NCBI GenBank assembly: GCA_021815655.1
Contig: JAKAGJ010000169.1
Span: forward strand, 1 to 5,904
From: Deltaproteobacteria bacterium
Lineage (GTDB): Bacteria > Desulfobacterota > Desulfarculia > Desulfarculales > Desulfarculaceae
Direction of reading: 5' to 3'
DNA length: 5,904 nucleotides
Notes under the pieces: generated by a model
The model's database searches: none
Told to the model about the DNA's origin: nothing
The model's input: only the letters and a program-made list of their open reading frames with translations
Part shown: piece after piece, positions 1-4,235 of the stretch
How positions within the stretch are numbered: the first letter of the stretch is position 1
Layout: each line of letters starts with the position of its first letter
Made by a program: the position numbers and the translations under genes

Positions 1-70
1 TTCCCCGCAACTGCCCTGCCACGGGAGCCGCCGGTGCCGGCCTCTGCCGCAGCGCCAACCGACCCGTCAT
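1..70 (-). CDS. Possible start of a further gene, cut by window edge
   Basis: An ATG at 70-68 opens a frame that stays open for 23 codons to the window edge, reading MTGRLALRQRPAPAAPVAGQ and onward. It begins 22 nt after the stop codon of the GT4-CapD fusion, as the next gene of the same operon would. The upstream GGGGCG is only a weak ribosome binding site. An open frame of this length is common by chance in such GC-rich DNA, and the visible residues match no family I recognise. No function is assigned; the case rests only on position and an open frame. Confidence 0.27.
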   Translation of the reverse strand, partial: MTGRLALRQRPAPAAPVAGQLRG

Positions 71-76
71 CGCCCC

Positions 77-92
77 GTGGGGGGCACCCCAC
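77..92. repeat. Short perfect hairpin just after the GT4-CapD stop codon
   Basis: GTGGGG at 77-82 and CCCCAC at 87-92 form a 6-bp stem with a 4-nt loop, directly abutting the TAG stop at 93-95. No T-run follows on the minus strand, so it does not look like an intrinsic terminator. It could slow ribosomes or protect the transcript end, but that is guesswork. Confidence 0.4.
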
Positions 93-1874
93 CTAGAATT
101 TGATCATGGGTTGTATGCGCGAGCATTCCACGCCCATGGTGGCGCAGATGTCGAAGATTTCCTCGAAGCCTTCCTCGGGCGAGGAGAGGATGGAGATGAA
201 GACCCGCTCCACCTTGAGCTTGTGGATGAGCTGGGTCAGCTCCTGGCGGCTGCCCAGGACCTTCACGCCGTGGATGAGGTGCCCCAGTTTGGCCGGGTCG
301 TCGTCCACGAAGCCCACGGGAACGAAGGGCAGCCGAGGATTGTTGCGCAGTTCGCGCAACAAAAGCTCGCCGCCGTCGCCGGCGCCCATGATGAGCACCG
401 GCACGCCCTGCTGGCCGCGCACCTTTTCGCGGAAGACGCGCAGGAGCCCCCGGGCGCCGGCGATGAAGACGTAGCACAACAGGAAGTCGATGACCATCAC
501 CGCCCGCGAGAAGCCCTTGGGCCCATAGAGCAGCACGAAGAACAGGGCCGTGATGGCGCTGCCCATGAGGCTGGCCTTGGCCATCTGCACCAGGTCGTGC
601 ACCGACAGGTAGCGCCACTCGCCGCGGTAGAGGCCGAAGAACCAGAAGCAGGTCATCTTGCCGGCCAGAAGCCAGGGCAGGGACTGGGCCATGATGCCCA
701 GCTCCCAGTCGGTGATATGCCCCTCGAAGCGCAGGAGCCAGGCCGCGGCGTAGGCCGCCGAGACCAGCACCAAATCGGCGGCGATCTGCAATATCTGCTT
801 CTTGAACAACAGCACCCGGCTCAGGATGGGGCTTTTCTGCATCCAGGAGAGCTTCTCCTGCCCCTCGTAGACCTTTACCTCGCCCAGGTAGATGCCAAAG
901 GAAACCAGCCCCACGGCGATCAGGGCCACGATCACCGCGGCGATCAAGGGCGTGGCCAGGCGTGAGAGCATCAGCGAGCCCAGGCCGCCGGCCAGGCTGA
1001 TGAACAAGAGCGTCAGCACCGAGCGCCGCTCGGAGAGCCCCAGGAAGACCAGGCGGTGGCTGGAGTGGTCGCGGCCGCCCTGGGCGATGGAGCGGCCGTG
1101 GCTGGTGCGCTGGAAGGAGACCAGGGTGGTGTCGAAGATGGGCACCACCAGGGCGCCCAGGGGCACCAGGAGGGCCATGGCCAGGTGGGAGGCCTGGGTG
1201 GCGGTGTTGGCGCTCAGGATGGTGGTGGCGGCCAGGGTGAAGCCCAGAAAGAGCGATCCGCAGTCGCCCATGAAAATTTTGGCCGGGTTGAAGTTGTAGA
1301 TGAGAAAGCCGCCGGCGGCCCCGGCCAGCATGGCCGCCAGGACGCCGGTGGCCACCGTGCCCCCGGTGGCCGCGCCCAGGGCCAGCACCAGGCCGGCCAC
1401 GCAGACCACCCCCGAACTCAGCCCGTCCATGTTGTCCAGGATGTTGACGGCGTTGGTCACGCCCACCAGCCAGAAGACCGTCAGCGGCACCCCCAGCCAG
1501 GCCCAGGGGATGACGCTCTTCTCCAGGCTTATGCCCTGGCTCACGGCCACCAGGGCCACCACCAGCTGGCAGAGGAACTTGACCTGGGGCTTCATCTCGC
1601 GGGCGTCGTCGTAGAGCCCCACACTGAACATGGCCCCGGCGCAGGCCAGCAGGGTCCAGTACAGACGGTTGTGGGCGCCCAGCAGCATGAAGGCGGCCAG
1701 GAAAGCCAGGAAGATGCCCACGCCGCCGTAGACCGCGGTGGGCTTCTGGTGCCAGCGGTCCTCCCGGGGGGCCACCACCCAGCCCTGGCGCCTGGCCAGC
1801 CAAATGACCGCCGGCGTCAGCCCGGCACAGATGGCCAGGGCCAGCAGAAAGGCGCTGGTCAGGGTCCAAGCCAT
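93..1874 (-). CDS. WecA-like polyprenyl-phosphate HexNAc-1-P transferase fused to CapD-type N-terminal region
   Basis: A 593-residue integral membrane protein. Residues 1 to about 335 form a multi-span GT4 (MraY/WecA) transferase, which moves a HexNAc-1-phosphate from a UDP-sugar to undecaprenyl phosphate at the inner membrane. Visible motifs: the H42-P45-GG loop; the Asp pair D89-D90; NAVNILDNMDGL at 141-152; FMGDCGSLFLGF at 201-212; and GGRDHSSHR at 266-274, the cytoplasmic His motif. From about 350 the protein changes to a CapD/FlaA1/PglF-type N-terminal region: hydrophobic spans around 362-380, 398-416, 435-450 and 459-474, then a Rossmann segment with MGAGDGGELLLREL (496-509) and GFVDDDPAKLGH (521-532). 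It stops at 593, so the C-terminal SDR catalytic domain of full CapD proteins (about 600 residues by themselves) is missing. The ATG is 6 nt after the stop of the upstream epimerase gene; the Shine-Dalgarno is weak (GGGAG, 12 nt away, inside that gene), suggesting translational coupling. The sugar specificity cannot be read from sequence. The GT4 assignment is firm; the role of the C-terminal half is unknown. Confidence 0.93.
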   Translation of the reverse strand: MAWTLTSAFLLALAICAGLTPAVIWLARRQGWVVAPREDRWHQKPTAVYGGVGIFLAFLAAFMLLGAHNRLYWTLLACAGAMFSVGLYDDAREMKPQVKFLCQLVVALVAVSQGISLEKSVIPWAWLGVPLTVFWLVGVTNAVNILDNMDGLSSGVVCVAGLVLALGAATGGTVATGVLAAMLAGAAGGFLIYNFNPAKIFMGDCGSLFLGFTLAATTILSANTATQASHLAMALLVPLGALVVPIFDTTLVSFQRTSHGRSIAQGGRDHSSHRLVFLGLSERRSVLTLLFISLAGGLGSLMLSRLATPLIAAVIVALIAVGLVSFGIYLGEVKVYEGQEKLSWMQKSPILSRVLLFKKQILQIAADLVLVSAAYAAAWLLRFEGHITDWELGIMAQSLPWLLAGKMTCFWFFGLYRGEWRYLSVHDLVQMAKASLMGSAITALFFVLLYGPKGFSRAVMVIDFLLCYVFIAGARGLLRVFREKVRGQQGVPVLIMGAGDGGELLLRELRNNPRLPFVPVGFVDDDPAKLGHLIHGVKVLGSRQELTQLIHKLKVERVFISILSSPEEGFEEIFDICATMGVECSRIQPMIKF

Positions 1875-1880
1875 AGGGGC

Positions 1881-2867
1881 CTAGCGCTCCCGGTAATAGG
1901 CCACCACTGATTCCACGATCTCGCGGATGCCCATCTGGGGGCTGAAGCCCACCAGGGACTTGAGCTTGGACACGTCGGGCACCCGGCGCTGCATGTCCTC
2001 GAAGCCCTCCTCATAGGCCTGGTCGTAGGGCACCAGCACGATCTTGGAGCTGGAGCCCGTGACCTCCTTGACCAGCTCGGCCAGGGCGGCGATGGATATC
2101 TCCTGCTGGCTGCCCACGTTGACCACCTGCCCCAGGGCGGGCTCGCATTGGGCCAGGGCGGCCAGGGCCGTGACCACCTCGGAGACATAGGAGAAGCAGC
2201 GGGACTGGGTGCCGTCGCCGTAGACCGTGATGGGCTTGCCCTGAAGCGCCTGCAGGGCGAAGGAGGGCAGCACCATGCCGTAGCGCCCGGTCTGGCGGGG
2301 GCCCACGGTGTTGAACAGGCGGGCCACCACCACCGGCAGTCCCCGGGCCTTGTGGTAGGCCAGGGCCAGGAACTCGTCGATGGCCTTAGAGCAGGCGTAG
2401 GACCAGCGGGCCTTGCTGGTGGCGCCCATGACCAGGTCGTGGTCCTCCAGGAAGGGCACGGCGTCGTTCTTGCCGTAGACCTCGCTGGTGCTGGCGATGA
2501 TGACCTTCTTGCGCTTCTTGTTGGCCAGGCGCAGGAGCACCTCGGTGCAGCCGATGTTGGTCTCGATGGTGCGCACCGGGTTTTCCACGATCAGGCGCAC
2601 GCCCACGGCGGCGGCCAGGTGGTAGACCACGTCGGCGCGGTCCACCATCTCGGCCAAGAGCGGCTCCTCGCGCACGTCGGCGATGGTGTGGCCGAAGCCG
2701 GCGTGGCCGCGCAGGGCGTCCAGGTTCTCGATGGAGCCGGTGGACAGATCGTCCACCACGTGCACCTCCTGGCCCAGGTCCAACAGATGCTCGGCCAGGT
2801 GCGAGCCGATGAAGCCGGCCCCGCCGGTAATCAACGCGCGCGTGGCCTTGGGTTGAAGCTGATTCAT
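1881..2867 (-). CDS. Extended SDR nucleotide-sugar epimerase/dehydratase (GalE/UXS-like)
   Basis: A 328-residue cytosolic enzyme of the extended short-chain dehydrogenase family, acting on a nucleoside-diphosphate sugar with bound NAD. Visible features: the dinucleotide-binding loop GGAGFIGS at 15-22; VVDDLSTG at 37-44, with D39 placed to bind the NAD ribose; HLAAAVGV at 83-90; the catalytic Ser/Thr in STSEVYG (126-132); and the catalytic pair Y157-x3-K161 in YACSK. The substrate half has RLFNTVGPRQ (183-192) and VYGDGTQSRCFSYVSE (215-230), typical of UDP-glucose epimerase and UDP-glucuronate decarboxylase relatives. Family and sugar-nucleotide role are clear; the exact reaction (4-epimerase, decarboxylase or dehydratase) is not decidable here. 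Length is normal. An AAGGGA ribosome binding site lies at 2876-2881, 8 nt before the ATG. It is the first gene of its operon and is followed 6 nt later by the GT4-CapD fusion, so it probably makes or alters a sugar used in the same lipid-linked glycan. It is not the missing CapD catalytic domain by its motif type. Confidence 0.92.
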   Translation of the reverse strand: MNQLQPKATRALITGGAGFIGSHLAEHLLDLGQEVHVVDDLSTGSIENLDALRGHAGFGHTIADVREEPLLAEMVDRADVVYHLAAAVGVRLIVENPVRTIETNIGCTEVLLRLANKKRKKVIIASTSEVYGKNDAVPFLEDHDLVMGATSKARWSYACSKAIDEFLALAYHKARGLPVVVARLFNTVGPRQTGRYGMVLPSFALQALQGKPITVYGDGTQSRCFSYVSEVVTALAALAQCEPALGQVVNVGSQQEISIAALAELVKEVTGSSSKIVLVPYDQAYEEGFEDMQRRVPDVSKLKSLVGFSPQMGIREIVESVVAYYRER

Positions 2868-2929
2868 TATGGCGGTCCCTTCAGGACATGAGAAAGCGGC
2901 GAAGGCCAGAAAAAGCCCCCGCAGCCAGG

Positions 2930-2959
2930 ATTATCATATTACCGGGAGCGGCAAGTGAA
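2930..2959 (-). promoter_or_regulatory. Candidate sigma-70-type promoter for the SDR/GT4 operon
   Basis: In the AT-rich patch upstream of the SDR gene, the minus strand has TTCACT (2959-2954) and, 18 nt on, GATAAT (2935-2930); an overlapping TATGAT lies at 2938-2933. The leader would be about 55-60 nt. The -35 match is only fair. The element lies within and beside the 11-bp inverted repeat at 2938-2983, so a regulator bound there could control it. This is inferred from motif similarity only. Confidence 0.4.
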
Positions 2960-2983
2960 GTTGTTTTTTAATCTCCCGGTAAT
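2938..2983. repeat. Perfect 11-bp inverted repeat with 24-nt spacer
   Basis: ATTACCGGGAG at 2938-2948 is matched exactly by CTCCCGGTAAT at 2973-2983, with arm centres 35 nt apart. The spacer carries a T6 run (2964-2969) and the candidate -35 box of the SDR operon. The spacing suits a pair of operator half-sites, terminal repeats of a tiny element, or a long-loop hairpin. An 11-bp exact match at this distance is unlikely by chance. Confidence 0.75.
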
Positions 2984-3000
2984 GCCCCGCTAAGCGGGGC
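2984..3000. repeat. Hairpin, 7-bp stem, TAA loop
   Basis: GCCCCGC (2984-2990) and GCGGGGC (2994-3000) pair perfectly around a 3-nt loop. It starts at the base directly after the preceding inverted repeat and ends directly before the next hairpin. No T-run follows on either strand, so a terminator role is doubtful. Confidence 0.7.
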
Positions 3001-3018
3001 CGGGCGCGCAAGCGCCCG
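3001..3018. repeat. Hairpin, 7-bp stem, GCAA tetraloop on plus strand
   Basis: CGGGCGC (3001-3007) and GCGCCCG (3012-3018) enclose GCAA. On a plus-strand RNA this would be a stable GNRA tetraloop; on a minus-strand RNA the loop is UUGC. It directly abuts the preceding hairpin. Confidence 0.7.
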
Positions 3019-3020
3019 AG

Positions 3021-3052
3021 CGGCCAGGCAAAAATACCCTTTTGCCTGGCCG
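3021..3052. repeat. Perfect 13-bp hairpin with 6-nt loop
   Basis: CGGCCAGGCAAAA (3021-3033) and TTTTGCCTGGCCG (3040-3052) pair without mismatch around ATACCC. The A/T tracts are at the loop side and the G/C part at the base, the reverse of a usual bidirectional terminator, where the A/T tracts are outside the stem. It is the strongest hairpin in the window. Confidence 0.8.
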
Positions 3053-3098
3053 AGGCCCAAAGCACAGGCCATGTACTTTTCGCCCCAAGTCATGACGT

Positions 3099-3118
3099 CT
3101 GGCCCGCCCCGGGGCCAG
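3099..3118. repeat. Hairpin, 7-bp stem, 6-nt loop
   Basis: CTGGCCC (3099-3105) pairs with GGGCCAG (3112-3118) around GCCCCG. It continues the palindrome series after a 46-nt interval. In such GC-rich DNA a single stem of this size is weak evidence alone. Confidence 0.5.
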
Positions 3119-3120
3119 CC

Positions 3121-3138
3121 GGCCGGCGCTTGCCGGCC
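3121..3138. repeat. Hairpin, 7-bp stem, GCTT loop
   Basis: GGCCGGC (3121-3127) pairs with GCCGGCC (3132-3138) around GCTT. It starts 2 nt after the preceding hairpin, so the two could stack in an RNA. All-G/C arms make chance pairing more likely than for the 13-bp hairpin. Confidence 0.5.
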
Positions 3139-3152
3139 CGGGCCAAGCCGGG

Positions 3153-3185
3153 AGGCTGGAGCCAGTGCCTGCTACCTACCAGCCT
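3153..3185. repeat. Inverted repeat, 7-bp arms, 19-nt spacer
   Basis: AGGCTGG (3153-3159) matches CCAGCCT (3179-3185). A competing smaller stem (CTGG/CCAG) at 3156-3165 uses part of the left arm, so two alternative folds are possible. Modest evidence. Confidence 0.4.
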
Positions 3186-3224
3186 GGGGGGGAAAAGTCA
3201 ATCGCTGTCCTATCTTATCAGCCA

Positions 3225-3252
3225 GGAGGCCGCGCCGGGCCCTGGCGGCTCC
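3225..3252. repeat. Imperfect hairpin with one bulge
   Basis: GGAG and CCGC (3225-3228 and 3230-3233, G3229 bulged) pair with GCGGCTCC (3245-3252). It is the last clear stem of the palindrome series before the zinc-ribbon stop codon. No T-run follows on the minus strand, so it is not an obvious terminator for that gene. Confidence 0.35.
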
Positions 3253-3289
3253 GGGCCGGCTTTCACCAGCGGATGACTGGGCATTTAGC

Positions 3290-3499
3290 CTAGGCCGGCG
3301 CCTGCGCCTGCTCCAGCTTGGAGCCCACCTCCTCGCCGCATACCGTGCAGTAATAGGCGAACTTCTCGCCCTGGGGCAGCACCAGCAAGAGCTTGCGCCG
3401 CACCGGCTGGGCCTTCTGGCAGCGCCGGCAGTACAGGCTGGAGGCCTCCAGGCCCCCGAAGCTGGAACGGCCCGAGCCGGGCCGGGGGTGTGGGTCCAT
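3290..3499 (-). CDS. Small zinc-ribbon protein, two CxxC pairs
   Basis: A cytosolic protein of 69 residues if started at the ATG at 3499, or 72 from the ATG at 3508. Counting from the longer start, CRRC is at 27-30 and CTVC at 54-57, a spacing that forms one treble-clef or ribbon-type zinc site; both pairs follow Tyr (LYCRRC, YYCTVC). Between them is a basic-hydrophobic stretch (VRRKLLLVLP, 36-45). It resembles short 'cytoplasmic protein' zinc ribbons seen in sulfate-reducing and related bacteria, whose function is unknown. I prefer the inner ATG because GGGAGG at 3509-3514 touches the outer ATG directly but is 9 nt from the inner one. The gene has its own likely promoter (3531-3539) and follows the pyrE group by a gap of about 50 nt. 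No terminator is visible after it. Nucleic-acid or protein binding is possible but inferred only from the fold. Confidence 0.8.
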   Translation of the reverse strand: MDPHPRPGSGRSSFGGLEASSLYCRRCQKAQPVRRKLLLVLPQGEKFAYYCTVCGEEVGSKLEQAQAPA

Positions 3500-3508
3500 C
3501 TCCGCCAT

Positions 3509-3514
3509 CCTCCC
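3509..3514 (-). promoter_or_regulatory. Ribosome binding site that decides the zinc-ribbon start
   Basis: GGGAGG on the minus strand is immediately followed by the ATG at 3508, which leaves no spacer, and is 9 nt from the in-frame ATG at 3499. The normal 5-10 nt spacing favours the inner ATG. This uses the general Shine-Dalgarno spacing rule and is not proof. Confidence 0.55.
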
Positions 3515-3530
3515 AGCGGATTCCTGGGTG

Positions 3531-3539
3531 ATTATAACA
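3531..3539 (-). promoter_or_regulatory. Extended -10 promoter upstream of the zinc-ribbon gene
   Basis: The minus strand reads TGTTATAAT, a perfect TGn plus TATAAT extended -10 element, in the intergenic gap before the zinc-ribbon gene. A -35 box is poor (TGACCT, 18 nt upstream, is the best seen), which extended -10 promoters can tolerate. Transcription would begin near 3524, giving a leader of roughly 16-25 nt with the GGGAGG site in it. It would let the zinc-ribbon gene be expressed apart from pyrE. Confidence 0.6.
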
Positions 3540-3552
3540 TACGCCCTTTGGC

Positions 3553-3885
3553 TTAGGTCATCAGCCCCAGCTCGGCGATGAGGCGGTCCAGGTAGCCCAG
3601 CAGGAACTGGCGCTGGGCCGGGCTGGCGTAGCCCGTGCAGTTGCAGCGCAGGCTGTCGTGGGCGCGCACCAGAAGCTCCAGGCGCAGGGACTCCTCCTCC
3701 AGCACCAGGGCCACGCGGTGGGGACCGCAGTCCTTGTGGGCCACCTGCTCGGGGCTTAAGAGGTCCGGGGGCATCTCCAGCCAGTACACCCCGTCCATGG
3801 CCGAGGGGGCCAGGGTGGCGCCCAGGTGCTGGGCCAGCTTGTCGATGTCCGGGCGGCGCAGTTCATCCAGCACCAGCGAACGCAT
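3553..3885 (-). CDS. Conserved-looking small protein with CxxH and CxC motifs, function unknown
   Basis: A 110-residue soluble protein with no signal peptide or membrane span. Its most striking part is the second half: HKDCGPHRVALVLEE (50-64), LLVRAHDSLRCNCTGYAS (71-88) and a C-terminal amphipathic helix to 110. C53-x2-H56 together with C81-x-C83 could form one metal site, which is inference. I recall similar short hypothetical proteins with an RC-C-GYA motif in Deltaproteobacteria, but none with a known role. The start is the ATG at 3885, with GGAGG at 3893-3897 spaced 7 nt away, and it overlaps the stop of the upstream membrane-protein gene by one base (TGATG). Translational coupling within the pyrE operon is therefore likely. 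An open frame extends upstream of this ATG but only as a shadow of the membrane-protein gene. Coding status is well supported by the start site and composition. Confidence 0.83.
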   Translation of the reverse strand: MRSLVLDELRRPDIDKLAQHLGATLAPSAMDGVYWLEMPPDLLSPEQVAHKDCGPHRVALVLEEESLRLELLVRAHDSLRCNCTGYASPAQRQFLLGYLDRLIAELGLMT

Positions 3886-4232
3886 CAGGATTCCTCCACG
3901 ATTTGGGCGTCGCGGCGGCGACCGCCCCGCCAGGCGTCCAGCACGGCGTAGGCCCACAGGCAGGCCAAAAGCCCCCCCAGCACCATGAACCAGGCCGAGC
4001 CCTGGGCTCGCAACTGGGCGCCCAGGGCGGCGAAGTCGCCGGGCGGGGCCCCGGCCTCCTGGATGGCCACCACCGCCCGGCTGAACTGGTGCAGGCCGAA
4101 GCCCAGCATGATGATGAACAACAGGCTCATGGCCGCCACCATGATGGAGCCCTTGAACAGCTCGCGGTTGAGTATCTGGCCCAGGCCCGGCACCAACAGC
4201 GACAACAGCGGCGAGACAACAGCCTTGCGCAT
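3885..4232 (-). CDS. Small membrane protein with SxxxPGLGQ motif (DUF5683-like)
   Basis: A 115-residue inner-membrane protein. The N-terminus carries SPLLSLLVPGLGQ (7-19) followed by FKG (26-28), the signature of DUF5683/TM2-related small membrane proteins, with a hydrophobic stretch at 4-16 that may be re-entrant. Two clear membrane spans follow, at about 29-49 and 81-100, separated by a polar linker (50-80). The end is LDAWRGGRRR (98-107) and then an acidic tail, so the basic end should face the cytoplasm. The family has no settled function. The ATG is 3 nt after the pyrE stop codon, with GGAAGG at 4241-4246 (8 nt spacing) lying inside the end of pyrE, and its stop overlaps the next start. 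It is thus firmly in the operon, but a link with pyrimidine synthesis is not implied by the sequence. Confidence 0.85.
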   Translation of the reverse strand: MRKAVVSPLLSLLVPGLGQILNRELFKGSIMVAAMSLLFIIMLGFGLHQFSRAVVAIQEAGAPPGDFAALGAQLRAQGSAWFMVLGGLLACLWAYAVLDAWRGGRRRDAQIVEES

Positions 4233-4235
4233 GGC

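Larger units (their letters stand above)
2868..3289. other. Gene-free, palindrome-rich intergenic region
   Basis: About 420 bases lie between the zinc-ribbon gene and the SDR gene with no reading frame that looks coding on either strand. The part nearest the SDR gene (2868-2983) holds its ribosome binding site, a candidate promoter and an inverted repeat. From 2984 to about 3252 the DNA is very GC-rich and filled with short palindromes, listed separately. I see no intrinsic terminator with a T-run for the zinc-ribbon transcript, and no tRNA, SRP, RNase P or tmRNA signature. It may encode a structured RNA or be a palindromic repeat element; sequence alone does not decide. Confidence 0.7.

Noticed and set aside
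67..1869. A 600-codon open frame on the minus strand in another frame across the GT4-CapD gene, and long plus-strand frames over the same stretch.
   Set aside because: Translations are rich in G, P, R, H and A, lack membrane spans and motifs, and fully overlap a gene with clear family signatures. Such shadow frames are expected at high GC.
2968..3093. A 41-codon minus-strand frame through the hairpin cluster (starts MTWGEKYMACALGLGQAKG).
   Set aside because: No ribosome binding site, and its sequence is dictated by the palindromes. It remains possible only if relatives keep the frame.
3171..3180. Minus-strand GGTAGGTAGC, similar to part of the GEMM-I cyclic-di-GMP riboswitch.
   Set aside because: The other required conserved pieces (the GGGCAAACC and ACGCAAAGC blocks with a GAAA loop) are not present upstream.
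3161..3267. Cobalamin-riboswitch-like fragments: plus-strand AGCCAGGAGGCC at 3220-3231 with GCCAGTG and GGGGAAAAG before it, and minus-strand GGTGAAAGCCGG at 3267-3256.
   Set aside because: The pieces are on opposite strands, neither strand has the full ordered core, and the plus strand has no gene downstream. A covariance search on both strands would settle it.
3071..3556. A 161-codon plus-strand open frame running from the intergenic region across the zinc-ribbon gene.
   Set aside because: Half of it is antisense to a supported gene, the rest is low-complexity G/P/R-rich, and no start signal is seen.
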